A stretch of 64,000 bases of DNA from Clostridia bacterium (GTDB lineage: Bacteria; Bacillota; Clostridia; Christensenellales; Pumilibacteraceae): assembly GCA_017500845.1 (NCBI GenBank), contig JAFVXY010000021.1:1-64000 (forward strand), given 5' to 3'. Position 1 is the first letter of the stretch. Every line of letters starts with the position of its first letter. The notes beneath the pieces are model-generated. The model saw only the letters and a program-made list of their open reading frames with translations, was not told where the DNA came from and did not search any database. Positions 48,363 through 57,666 of this stretch are shown here, piece after piece. The position numbers and the translations under genes were made by a program.

Positions 48363-49706
48363 CTATAGAAAAAATTTTACTTTTTTTGCTAATCTCTCGT
48401 CGAATTGATCGATATAAAGCCTCACGTCCCTAAGATTTGGGTGACGCTCTATCCTATTGCCTTCAAATATTCTTTTGCTGATTGCACCTGCACCACACGC
48501 AAATACGGAGTAAAATTCTTCCATCGTAGTAATGTTATTTACGCACGTCGTCCCGGGAAGCGCATATCCTATATTTTCAAGGTTGTCCAGCATGTTCTTT
48601 TGTCTATACAGATAATACGGCTCATACCCTATATCAAGCAATTTTGAATAGGCAAAATCCACCATCTCAGACACATTATGCGTATTGCTAACTCCCTCGG
48701 TTTTTATAATAGAGCCGTTTTTTCTTGCCAAGGTATGCACGGTGATATTTTCGGGCTTAAGCCTCGCAACCTCGTCTATCGTAAAAGCAAAATCGTTTAT
48801 ATCCTCGCTTGATAGCCCCGCTATTAAGTCCATATTTATAATAAATCTACCCTTAGCAAGCCGATAAATTCTTTTTATGTCGTCAGAATTGTGAGCTCTG
48901 CCGATTTCGACAAGCGTCTTATCTACAAAGCTTTGCGGATTGATGCTAATTCTTGTAACACCGTGTCGCTCCATTATGTCCAGCTTGCTTGCCGTGATCG
49001 TGTCGGGACGTCCAGCCTCTACCGTAAACTCTATTCCACGGTACGGAATTGCCGCAATAACGGACTCAAGGAGTTCATCGCTAAGCGCTGTTGGCGTACC
49101 CCCGCCAATATAAATAGAATCAACCTCGTAACCGCCATCACTAAGAGTAGCTACGCCGCTTTGAATTTCCTTAACAAGAAAATCAGTATATCTTGCCATA
49201 AGTGCTTCGTTTCCTTTTGTGGGAAGCGACACAAACGAACAATAATTGCATTTTGATGTGCAAAACGGAATATGCACATACAGGCTTATTTTCTTTTCGG
49301 AACGCATTAGCCCCATTTGATTGCTTATAATACGTTTTATCGTTTCGGCTTTTTGCCTATCCACCTCGTAAGCCATAAGCCCTTCTACAATGTTGCCGCC
49401 GGATGCTGCAATTTCGTAACCGAGCTTAGTTGGTCTTACGCCCGTCAGCGCACCCCACGGGAATTTTTTGCCCGTATATGCAGACAAGACCTTGTAAAGC
49501 TCAGTCTTACAAAGTCTTGAAAATTTCTTTTCCTTAATATCCACCGACAAATTTATGGAATAAAAACGACCGTCAACCGTGATATACGGAAAGCTTTCTA
49601 AAAACACACATTCTACAACTATGTTTGTTTTTTCGACATCAAAAAACAATCCGCATATTTCGATAAGCTCATTTTCTATTGCATAATCACTGTTAAGCTT
49701 TAACAT
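48363..49706 (-). CDS. hemZ: Oxygen-independent coproporphyrinogen oxidase-like radical SAM protein HemZ
   Basis: A 447-aa radical SAM protein with the cluster motif HIPFCTSKCNYCSF (Cys149, Cys153, Cys156) and an N-terminal extension with TGVRPTKLGYEIA that is typical of HemZ. IYIGGGTPTAL follows the cluster motif. HemZ is annotated as coproporphyrinogen III dehydrogenase, but some HemN-like proteins have other functions and no other haem gene is in view. The ATG at 49706 overlaps the end of the MBL gene and gives the family start. The MBL-hemZ pairing beside rel is common in Clostridia. Confidence 0.88.
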   Translation of the reverse strand: MLKLNSDYAIENELIEICGLFFDVEKTNIVVECVFLESFPYITVDGRFYSINLSVDIKEKKFSRLCKTELYKVLSAYTGKKFPWGALTGVRPTKLGYEIAASGGNIVEGLMAYEVDRQKAETIKRIISNQMGLMRSEKKISLYVHIPFCTSKCNYCSFVSLPTKGNEALMARYTDFLVKEIQSGVATLSDGGYEVDSIYIGGGTPTALSDELLESVIAAIPYRGIEFTVEAGRPDTITASKLDIMERHGVTRISINPQSFVDKTLVEIGRAHNSDDIKRIYRLAKGRFIINMDLIAGLSSEDINDFAFTIDEVARLKPENITVHTLARKNGSIIKTEGVSNTHNVSEMVDFAYSKLLDIGYEPYYLYRQKNMLDNLENIGYALPGTTCVNNITTMEEFYSVFACGAGAISKRIFEGNRIERHPNLRDVRLYIDQFDERLAKKVKFFL

Positions 49707-50298
49707 AAGGATTGTTTTCCTTTTCAAATTCTATACTCGTTGATCTTCCGTGTCCGGGATAAACGGTACCGCCATTAAGCGCAAACAGCTTTTTTACCGA
49801 CTCACATAATTGACGGCCATCACCCGTAGGTAGATCGATCCTGCCTACGCCCATAAAAAATAAGGTATCGCCACAGAAAACGTCATTCCCAAAAACGTAA
49901 GTAACGCTTCCCGCCGTATGACCGGGAGTCTTCAAAATTTTTACGTTCTGCCCTGCAATTTCGTATTCTCCCTCGCCCACGAACTCGTCAGGAATAAAAG
50001 CATTAAAATTATATCCTGCGAATTTTGCAAGGTCAAAGCCGTTTTGTATCATATCATAGTCCGTTTTGGACATTAAAACCTTCGCCCCTTGCTTTTGCAA
50101 AGAAGCGGCGGCATTACAATGATCAAAATGTCCGTGCGTAAGCAAAACGTGCGTTATGGGCTTGCCTATTTCTTCCGCAGCAGCAAAAATCTTGTTTGGC
50201 TCTGCCGCAGGATCAACGACTAAAATGCCGCTATCATAAACAAGCAAATATACGTTTGTATGCAAATTGCCTAAAACTAATTTTTCTATTTTTACCAT
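49693..50298 (-). CDS. MBL-fold metallohydrolase (glyoxalase II-like)
   Basis: A 201-aa metallo-beta-lactamase-fold hydrolase with the metal motif LTHGHFDHCNAA, the downstream HTAGSVTY and the late His in VYPGHGRST. The family resembles hydroxyacylglutathione hydrolase, but Clostridia often lack glutathione and the true thioester substrate is unknown. The start shares one base with the rel stop (TAATG), so translation is coupled. Confidence 0.9.
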   Translation of the reverse strand: MVKIEKLVLGNLHTNVYLLVYDSGILVVDPAAEPNKIFAAAEEIGKPITHVLLTHGHFDHCNAAASLQKQGAKVLMSKTDYDMIQNGFDLAKFAGYNFNAFIPDEFVGEGEYEIAGQNVKILKTPGHTAGSVTYVFGNDVFCGDTLFFMGVGRIDLPTGDGRQLCESVKKLFALNGGTVYPGHGRSTSIEFEKENNPYVKA

Positions 50299-52424
50299 TA
50301 GTATCTATAAACCCTGTCAACGTCCTTGATGGAAGCAATCTTTTCTTTAAGACTTTCGATTTCCTCCATATTGTTGGCGCTTATCGAAATATTTATAATT
50401 CCATGATTGCGCTTATCGACTCTTGCATTAAGATGAACTATCGAAAGCTTAAAGTCGGATACATATTTGGTGATTTCAGCAAGTAAGCCTGCCGTGTTTA
50501 GCGTTTCTATCTGTAGTGCAATAACGAACTGCGAGGACGTATGACCGCGCCAATGAGCTTCAAGCAACATATCTTGATCAATATGTCTAATGTTGTTACA
50601 ACCTTTGCGGTGAATAGCTATGCCCTTACCGTGCGAAATATAACCTACGATTTCGTCACCCGGGACGGGATTACAACATCTCGCCATACGGATTATCTGG
50701 TCATCGTATCCATTTACGATTATATCGCTTGTTCCGCCATTTTTGTCTTGATTTTCTGCTTTTAGCTTTTCTTCCTTGCGATAAAAATCAATAAGCTTGG
50801 GCAAAATCTGCTCCACCTTGTAGCCGCCGTAGCCAACAGATGCATACAAATCGTCTACCGAAGACAAGGTGTAGCGTTTCATAATAACCTCTACCCACCT
50901 CTTGTCCATAAGCTCGTCAAGGTCATATCCATACTCTGTAGCCGCATCGGCAAGCATCTTTTTTCCCTTTTCGATGTTTTCGTCCTTAATTTCCTTTTTA
51001 AAGAAAGCTTTTATCTTCGCTTTTGCCTGCGTTGACTGAACGATTCTAAGCCAATCTCTGCTGGGACCTTTGGAATTAGGTGAGGTTAAAATTTCGACGT
51101 AATCACCGGTAGCAAGCTTAGTTTCAAGCGGAACCTCTTTGTTGTCAATCTTAGCACCGATACAGGTGTTGCCTACCTCGGTATGAACGCCGTACGCAAA
51201 GTCAATAGGCGTCGATCCCTCAGGCAAAGCCACGACGTCGCCCTTGGGAGTGAACACATAAACCATGCCGCTATAAAGGTCAACCTTAAGCGACTCATAA
51301 AACTCCTGCGGCGAAACGCTATCGTTTTGAACGTCCATTACGTCACGCAACCATTCGAGCTTGCGATCCATCGCATCAGCCGCACGGTTATTTTCCTTAT
51401 AAAGCCAATGTGCCGCAATTCCGTATTCCGCAATTTTGTGCATTTCATAGGTGCGGATTTGGATCTCGAACGGCATACCAAACGAGGTCATTACCGTCGT
51501 ATGCAACGACTGATAATTATTTTGCTTGGGCACCGAAATATAATCCTTAAATCTGCCCGGCATCGGCTTCCAAAGGGTATGAATCATACCAAGAACCTCA
51601 TAGCAGTCCTTTATCGTCGATACGATTACACGCACGGCAGTAAGGTCATAAATCTGCTCGAAGGTCTTTTTCTGCTTATCCATCTTTTTGTAGATGCTAT
51701 AATAGTGCTTCGGTCTGCCGCTTACCTCACCGGTAATACCCAATTCTTTGATAATATTATTCAGCCTTGCACACAAAAGATTGACAAGCCCTTGCCTTTC
51801 GGCACGCTTTAGCGGAATTTCTCTAACTAATTTTTCATATTCCTCGGGCTTTAGCACCTGAAAGCACAAGTCCTCGAGCTCGCACTTTATGTAGCTAAGA
51901 CCAAGTCTTGATGCAAGAGGCGAATAAATCTCCAAGGTTTCGGTGGCGATTGCGATCTGCCTCTCGCGCCTCTTTGATGCAATTGTACGCATATTGTGAA
52001 GACGGTCGGCAAGCTTAATAAGAATAACACGAATATCTTTTGCCATTGCAAAATACATTCTTCTGAAATTTTCTGCCTGCTCATCCTCTTTTGACTTAAA
52101 GGTGAATTTTGCGAGTTTAGTAACGCCCATAACAAGCTCGGCAATTTCCTGTCCAAAAAGCGAATAAATATCGCCCTCGGTAGCGTCTGTGTCCTCTACG
52201 GTGTCGTGAAGTAACGCCGCACCAACAGCACTTACATCAAGTCCAAGCTCCAGCAAAATATTACCAACCTCCACCGGATGGTGAATGTACGGCTCGCCAT
52301 TCTGTCTAAACTGCCCACGGTGCTTTTTTTCGGAATAAGTCAAAATCCTATCCAACAGCTCCGCTTGGCTATCATCATAAACAAGTCTATATTTAGATTT
52401 AAATCTCTCAATTACCTCGTCCAT
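50298..52424 (-). CDS. rel: Bifunctional (p)ppGpp synthetase/hydrolase (RSH)
   Basis: Makes and degrades the stringent-response alarmone. The 708-aa protein has an intact hydrolase HD domain (HHPVEV and LLHDTVEDT with His73-Asp74) and the synthetase domain (SIYKKMDKQKKTFEQIYD, then NNYQSLHTTV). A TGS domain (VVALPEGSTPIDFAYGVHT), a zinc/CC-like region (MARCCNPVPGDEIVGY) and a C-terminal ACT domain follow. AAGGAG lies inside the recJ end, 4-5 nt before the ATG. The apt gene usually found between recJ and rel is missing. Confidence 0.97.
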   Translation of the reverse strand: MDEVIERFKSKYRLVYDDSQAELLDRILTYSEKKHRGQFRQNGEPYIHHPVEVGNILLELGLDVSAVGAALLHDTVEDTDATEGDIYSLFGQEIAELVMGVTKLAKFTFKSKEDEQAENFRRMYFAMAKDIRVILIKLADRLHNMRTIASKRRERQIAIATETLEIYSPLASRLGLSYIKCELEDLCFQVLKPEEYEKLVREIPLKRAERQGLVNLLCARLNNIIKELGITGEVSGRPKHYYSIYKKMDKQKKTFEQIYDLTAVRVIVSTIKDCYEVLGMIHTLWKPMPGRFKDYISVPKQNNYQSLHTTVMTSFGMPFEIQIRTYEMHKIAEYGIAAHWLYKENNRAADAMDRKLEWLRDVMDVQNDSVSPQEFYESLKVDLYSGMVYVFTPKGDVVALPEGSTPIDFAYGVHTEVGNTCIGAKIDNKEVPLETKLATGDYVEILTSPNSKGPSRDWLRIVQSTQAKAKIKAFFKKEIKDENIEKGKKMLADAATEYGYDLDELMDKRWVEVIMKRYTLSSVDDLYASVGYGGYKVEQILPKLIDFYRKEEKLKAENQDKNGGTSDIIVNGYDDQIIRMARCCNPVPGDEIVGYISHGKGIAIHRKGCNNIRHIDQDMLLEAHWRGHTSSQFVIALQIETLNTAGLLAEITKYVSDFKLSIVHLNARVDKRNHGIINISISANNMEEIESLKEKIASIKDVDRVYRY

Positions 52425-54786
52425 ACTGCTCCTTGTATTCTACGAACCGCTTGTAAAGCTCGGACGTTTTTAAATCAGCTTTTACACCGCTATTGAATTT
52501 CAATGAAAATTCACCGCTTGTAATGGAAATAAATCCAATATCGATAAACACAAGCAAACAAGTGATGAATTGTCTAAGACTTACCTTTATTCTCGAAGAA
52601 AGAATTTTGTAATATCCCCACAACGTGGCCGCCTTAATATCCCTAAATCGCTTGAACGCGTCATAATAGTAAGCAAAAACCTCTCTGTCAAGCGAAACAT
52701 TTTCCATAATATTATATTGCTTAGATGACGGAAGATAAACTGACGCACCGCAATTTTCGTTGATAAACGATACAATGTCCATACTTATGGGCTTATCTAA
52801 AAAGATAATTTTGTTATATCCGTGCAAGTTGAGATTGTCATCAAATTCGGGCGAAACAATGATACGACTATAGTTATTCTTTACAGAGCTAAACATAAAA
52901 TCGTGCAAGTTTACGTTGTTACCATTATAATCTGCCAAAAATTTTTCGTACGTTTGGTGACTTCCGCATACAATAAGAGTTCCATAAAGATTGTCACCAA
53001 TAAGCTCGTTTAATTCCGTAGTATTATATATGGTATACTTAGGCTGAACATTACCCGAAAGCGCACCCATTTTTATAAAGGCCGCAGCGGCTACCTCCGC
53101 GCTAAAAGTAAGCTTTTGTATAGAAATACCACGCAAAATACCTCTTACGCTTTCTCTGCCGTTATAAGAATTGGTTTGTAGCTCCACAACAAAGGACTTT
53201 TGTCCTTCGGTTGTCAAGAAATGATTTTTGTTGTAATTATTGAATGCAAACACCTGTAAGTTATCTGGTAATGTAATTTGTGTGTGCATAATATTGCTTT
53301 TACAAGGCTGAACGTGCAACTTGGACTCGCTCATCATAAATAACGGCTTGTTATTACTGTTTCCAGTAGGTTCAAGCAAATCGAGGCACTTAATAAGCTT
53401 AGGGTTTACCTCACTTTCGCTTATTTCCACATCGTAAGCAAGCGTAGGCTCAAAATATTCACGCGGAAATTGCTTAAGATATTCTGTAACTCGTTCCTTA
53501 AATGGCTCGATATTTTGCGACTCTATTGAAAATCCTGCCGCCTGACTGTGTCCGCCGTACTCTATAAGCAAATCTCCGGCGTAAGAAAGCAAAGAATAGA
53601 TATTAATATTAGGAATACTTCTCGCTGTCCCTTTATATGCGTTGCCGGACTTAACCAAAATGAATGAAGGTCTGTTAAACTCGCCGGAAAGTCTTGCCGC
53701 AACGATACCGGTAATGCCCTTTTCCCACTCCGGGTGCGATAAAATGATACAACGTCTATCTATTATATCCTCTTTTTTGAGGTCATCTAACGCTTCTTCA
53801 TAAAGCTTTGTACAAACACTTTTGCGCTTATTATTATCCTCATTTATGTTATCGATTAGGCTTGCAATCTTAGTTAATTCAGCGGTAGTAAGAAGCTCAA
53901 ATGCGTTATACGCGTCACCCATTCTGCCTGCGGCATTTAATCTGGGCGCAATCTTAAACGCAATATCCGAGCTTAGTATCGTATCAGTTATTTTTTGATT
54001 AATAAGAAGTGATTTCAGACCTAAATTTTTAATTTTTCTTACGTTTGTAAGTCCCATTTGGACAATCAATCTATTTTCGTCCACAAGCGGAACAAGGTCG
54101 GCAATAGTAGCAACGGCGGCAAGCTCCCAATATTTGCGAGCCTCGTCCATTCCGCCCATAGCCTCTACAAGCTTCAATGCCACACCTGCGCCGCAAAGAT
54201 ATTCAAAGGGATAGTCGCAATCCACTTGATGCGGATTTACAACAATACAGTCGGGAATATTTTCAGACACCTCGTGGTGGTCAGTAACAATAACCTCGAC
54301 ACCAAGATCCTGAGCATATTCGATTTCCTTATAACCCGAAATGCCGCAATCACAAGTAAGAATAATGTCGGGATTGCAGCTTTCGAGGATTTTTTCGATA
54401 GATTCGTTATTTAGTCCATAGCCCTCGTTTATACGACTGGGAATATGAGTATAAACCTCGACTCCACGCTCGGCAAGATATAACGACAAAATCGCGGACG
54501 AGCAAACGCCATCTACGTCGTAGTCACCGTAAACGACGATACGTTCTCCGTTTTTTATAGCCTCGTTAAGTCTATCCACTGCGGCTTGCATGCCCTTCAT
54601 TAAAAACGGATCATGGAAATTTTTTTCATCCGGGAACAAAAATCTATTTATTGCTTGCTCGTCACTTATGCCGCGATTAAAAAGAAGCTCAATAAACTTA
54701 GCAGGAAAATTGAGCTTACGGCTCAATCTCGCTATTTCGGCTTCGTCAATTGCGACGTTATTCTTTTTTACAAGCTTTAAATTCAT
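52408..54786 (-). CDS. recJ: Single-stranded-DNA exonuclease RecJ
   Basis: 5'-3' single-strand exonuclease. The 792-aa protein has the DHH domain with GDYDVDG (87-93) and VTDHHEV, the DHHA1 domain with YGGHSQAAGF, and an OB fold. It also has a long C-terminal extension (about residues 570-792) of the kind seen in Firmicutes RecJ. The ATG at 54786 is chosen over the longer frame because GGGGAAG lies just upstream and the extension runs into the secF terminator. Its stop overlaps the rel start. Confidence 0.94.
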   Translation of the reverse strand: MNLKLVKKNNVAIDEAEIARLSRKLNFPAKFIELLFNRGISDEQAINRFLFPDEKNFHDPFLMKGMQAAVDRLNEAIKNGERIVVYGDYDVDGVCSSAILSLYLAERGVEVYTHIPSRINEGYGLNNESIEKILESCNPDIILTCDCGISGYKEIEYAQDLGVEVIVTDHHEVSENIPDCIVVNPHQVDCDYPFEYLCGAGVALKLVEAMGGMDEARKYWELAAVATIADLVPLVDENRLIVQMGLTNVRKIKNLGLKSLLINQKITDTILSSDIAFKIAPRLNAAGRMGDAYNAFELLTTAELTKIASLIDNINEDNNKRKSVCTKLYEEALDDLKKEDIIDRRCIILSHPEWEKGITGIVAARLSGEFNRPSFILVKSGNAYKGTARSIPNINIYSLLSYAGDLLIEYGGHSQAAGFSIESQNIEPFKERVTEYLKQFPREYFEPTLAYDVEISESEVNPKLIKCLDLLEPTGNSNNKPLFMMSESKLHVQPCKSNIMHTQITLPDNLQVFAFNNYNKNHFLTTEGQKSFVVELQTNSYNGRESVRGILRGISIQKLTFSAEVAAAAFIKMGALSGNVQPKYTIYNTTELNELIGDNLYGTLIVCGSHQTYEKFLADYNGNNVNLHDFMFSSVKNNYSRIIVSPEFDDNLNLHGYNKIIFLDKPISMDIVSFINENCGASVYLPSSKQYNIMENVSLDREVFAYYYDAFKRFRDIKAATLWGYYKILSSRIKVSLRQFITCLLVFIDIGFISITSGEFSLKFNSGVKADLKTSELYKRFVEYKEQYGRGN

Positions 54787-54838
54787 TCTTCCCCTATTTT
54801 GCCACAATAATTTGCGACATTTACTTCTAAAAAAGCAA

Positions 54839-54864
54839 ACGAGCCTCCACAAAGGGAAGCTCGT
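54839..54864 (-). terminator. Terminator after secF
   Basis: ACGAGCTTCC and GGAGGCTCGT pair over 10 bp with one G-U around a 6-nt loop, followed shortly by CTTTTTT on the minus strand. It separates the sec unit from recJ. Confidence 0.85.
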
Positions 54865-54881
54865 CTTACTTTGTTCTTTTA

Positions 54882-56111
54882 TTATTCGTTAGCTTCCGAA
54901 ACTGCTACCTTGGTTTTTGCTGCTTTATTTCCGCTAAGCGCAACCCAAACAGACGGAGCCACAAACATAGCCGAATACAAGCCGGAAATCAAACCGATTA
55001 TAATCGGCAACGCAAAGGTTACCATCTGGTACAAGTCGGGGTTGAAAATAGATGCTATTGCACAAACAACTGCAACCGATCCTATCATCAAAAGCGTAGT
55101 TACGGTGGTATTAAGACACCTTACAAAGCTTTGCGAAATAGATAAATTTGCAAGGCTTTCGGCATCAAATCTAGGTAAAAGCTTAAGATTGCTTCTTACA
55201 CGGTCAAAGAGTATGATGGTGTTGTTTATAGAATAACCCAAAATCGTAATGAGCGCCGCTATGAACGTGCTGTTGAACTCGATATGGAAGATTGCCATAA
55301 ACGCAAACATAATAACAAGGTCGTGAACAAGTGCAACGATAGCTGCGATACCGCTCTTGAACTCGAATCTAATTGCAATATAGATAAGCATGATTACGAG
55401 TGCAACGATAATTGCAGACAAAGCGTTGTAAAGCAAATCCTGGCTTACTACCGCACCTACCTTACCGCTGCTATATACGTTAGCGGCAAAGGTATCGTCA
55501 ATACCAAGTGCGCTACTAAGCGCATTGCTATCAAGCGAGCCGGAATAAGCAAAGGTTACGGTTTTTGCAAACTCATCGGTGGCAAAGGTAAGACCCGAAA
55601 CACCCTCGGTGCTTGCAAATACTGCGCTGATTTCATCACTTACCTGATATACGGGCAAACCGTAATCTGCAGTATAAGTGCCATTTCCGTTATCGGTAAT
55701 AATGGGACGAATAACGGTAACGTCCTTTTTGATTTCGTCGATAATAGAGCTAACGATTTCTTCCATTTCCTTATCGCCATCGATTGACTTAAATCTTATC
55801 TGCAATGCAGTATCGTCACCCGTACCGGTAACAAGGATTTGCGAAACCTTTACATCGTGATCTTCTACAATGTTTGTAACGCGAATTTTGTAATCGTCAG
55901 TATTGTCGCTGGTAAGCTTTGCGCCAACATCTACGTTAATCGTGTAGCCACCTACAAAGTCCATGCCAAGGTTAAGAGCCGAGCCGGATGTAAAATAGAA
56001 GATAAGGCTCATAATCAAAGCAAAAGCTACAACAAATACAGGGGCGAGGAAAATCCACTTTCTCTTTTCTACAATTTTTACATCGCTTAAAAGGTTAGAT
56101 AATTTTTTCAT
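54882..56111 (-). CDS. secF: Protein translocase subunit SecF (long form)
   Basis: Works with SecD to complete Sec-dependent export using the proton gradient. The 409-aa protein has an N-terminal helix, the LNLGMDFVGGYTINV motif and five C-terminal helices with TILGYSINNTIILFDRVRSN. It is about 100 residues longer than usual because the first extracytoplasmic domain is enlarged (roughly residues 60-215). It overlaps secD by one base (TAATG), with GGAGGGG upstream. Confidence 0.95.
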   Translation of the reverse strand: MKKLSNLLSDVKIVEKRKWIFLAPVFVVAFALIMSLIFYFTSGSALNLGMDFVGGYTINVDVGAKLTSDNTDDYKIRVTNIVEDHDVKVSQILVTGTGDDTALQIRFKSIDGDKEMEEIVSSIIDEIKKDVTVIRPIITDNGNGTYTADYGLPVYQVSDEISAVFASTEGVSGLTFATDEFAKTVTFAYSGSLDSNALSSALGIDDTFAANVYSSGKVGAVVSQDLLYNALSAIIVALVIMLIYIAIRFEFKSGIAAIVALVHDLVIMFAFMAIFHIEFNSTFIAALITILGYSINNTIILFDRVRSNLKLLPRFDAESLANLSISQSFVRCLNTTVTTLLMIGSVAVVCAIASIFNPDLYQMVTFALPIIIGLISGLYSAMFVAPSVWVALSGNKAAKTKVAVSEANE

Positions 56112-57526
56112 TATTCTTCCCCTCCCTCAGCCACTTCGGCCGTAGCCTTTTGGGCTTTATTCTTTTTTAATTTCATAGCTTTCTTCTCACGCTTAAGACG
56201 AGCATCCTCGTTCATTTGAGCTTGAACAGCCTCGTCACTCTCATTTGCGCTAAGGTGCTCAAAATTTTTGTTGCGCTTAAGGTTGTAAAGCTTATCGTTT
56301 TCGCCGCCGATAGCTATTACGTAATTCATAATGCCACGGGTAACAACGAGCGACGAGAACATCGCAAGTGCGATACCGATAAAGAGCGTAAGTGCAAAGC
56401 CCTGTACCGAGCCGCTACCGAAGATGTAAAGTATGATTGCCGCAATAATAGTTGTAATGTTACCGTCCAAGATTGCGCCAATCGACTTACGGTAGCCGTA
56501 ATGAACTGCCGAACGGAATGCCTTACCATTTGCAAACTCGTCCTTGATACGCTCGTAGATAATAACGTTACCGTCGATTGCCATACCAATACTAAGAAGG
56601 ATACCTGCAATACCGGGGAGCGTAAGCTGAACAATAGGAACAACCGAAAGCAAGAAAAGCATCATTACCGTATAAAGCATAAGCGAAACGGATGCAACTA
56701 CGCCGAAAAGTCTGTAATTAAAGCACATAAATACCATTACGAGTACAAGACCGATGATACCTGCAATCAAGCCGAACTTAATTGCGCCCTCGCCAAGCGT
56801 TGCCGAAATAGGCTCACACTTTTGAAGCTGAAGCGTAACGCCGAACGTACCGCTCATAATCTGGTTAGCAAGCTCCTCTGCTTCTTCCTGCGTAAACGAA
56901 CCCGAAATAAGTGCTTCACCGCCGGTAATAGGCTCCTTAATGTCAGCCGTAGAAATAAGCTGCTCGTCGTCGCCGCCATAAATAACGTACGTTTCAATCG
57001 CCTTGCCCTGATATTCGGTGGTTGCTTGTCCAAACTTTACCTTACCCTCCGAGTTAAGCTTAAGCTGAACCGCGTACTCACTATTGTAGTAAACAGCTGC
57101 TGCGCTTTCTACGTCATCACCGGTAAGAATAACCGAACCGTCATCCTTAAGGCGGAATTCAAGCTCTGCGGGTTCACCAAGAATCTCCAAAATATCCGAG
57201 GGATTATCCACGTCGGGAACCTCTACACGAATACCCGAAGTACCCTGGCGCATAACCACGGCTTCGGAATAGCCCTTGTTTACCAAAAGCGACTGGATGC
57301 TGGTTACAGTACCATCCATACGCGCATCTATATCCTCGGTGTCATCGTCAATAGCCACGTATTCGGCATAAATACCACCTTTAAGGTCCAATCCGAGCTT
57401 AATGTTGCCCGAAAAGGAGTTAAAGTCCTTAAGTCCGAATTGCATAGGCACAAACGAGAAAATCAAACCGATAATAAGTACAACGCCAATTATACTCAAC
57501 TTTACGATTGACGATTTCTTTTTCAT
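56111..57526 (-). CDS. secD: Protein translocase subunit SecD
   Basis: RND-fold partner of SecF. The 471-aa protein has an N-terminal helix, GLDLKGGIYAEYVAID, the extracytoplasmic domain (about 60-290) and five further helices with LLSIGMAIDGNVIIYERIKDE. A basic and acidic cytoplasmic tail ends at EVAEGGEE. The ATG at 57526 has AGGAGG 11 nt upstream. It has its own promoter downstream of scfB. Confidence 0.96.
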   Translation of the reverse strand: MKKKSSIVKLSIIGVVLIIGLIFSFVPMQFGLKDFNSFSGNIKLGLDLKGGIYAEYVAIDDDTEDIDARMDGTVTSIQSLLVNKGYSEAVVMRQGTSGIRVEVPDVDNPSDILEILGEPAELEFRLKDDGSVILTGDDVESAAAVYYNSEYAVQLKLNSEGKVKFGQATTEYQGKAIETYVIYGGDDEQLISTADIKEPITGGEALISGSFTQEEAEELANQIMSGTFGVTLQLQKCEPISATLGEGAIKFGLIAGIIGLVLVMVFMCFNYRLFGVVASVSLMLYTVMMLFLLSVVPIVQLTLPGIAGILLSIGMAIDGNVIIYERIKDEFANGKAFRSAVHYGYRKSIGAILDGNITTIIAAIILYIFGSGSVQGFALTLFIGIALAMFSSLVVTRGIMNYVIAIGGENDKLYNLKRNKNFEHLSANESDEAVQAQMNEDARLKREKKAMKLKKNKAQKATAEVAEGGEE

Positions 57527-57603
57527 CTTGTTGTTTGCCTCCTGTTGCAATAAGAAGAATTCAGTCAATATATCCCATTTTCTTATTCTTATAGCACTAA
57601 TCT

Positions 57604-57632
57604 ATTATATATATAAAACGTTTTTAAGTCAA
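57604..57632 (-). promoter_or_regulatory. Promoter of secD-secF
   Basis: On the minus strand TTGACT (57632-57627), a 17-nt spacer and TATAAT (57609-57604), placed between the scfB terminator and secD. Confidence 0.83.
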
Positions 57633-57649
57633 ACGATTTTATCAAAAAA

Positions 57650-57666
57650 TTGTAATAATGTTACAA
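57650..57666 (-). terminator. Terminator overlapping the scfB stop codon
   Basis: TTGTAA and TTACAA form a 6-bp stem with a 5-nt loop and are followed by TTTTTT on the minus strand. The first arm contains the scfB stop codon TAA. The stem is short and AT-rich, so termination is probably partial. Confidence 0.55.
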
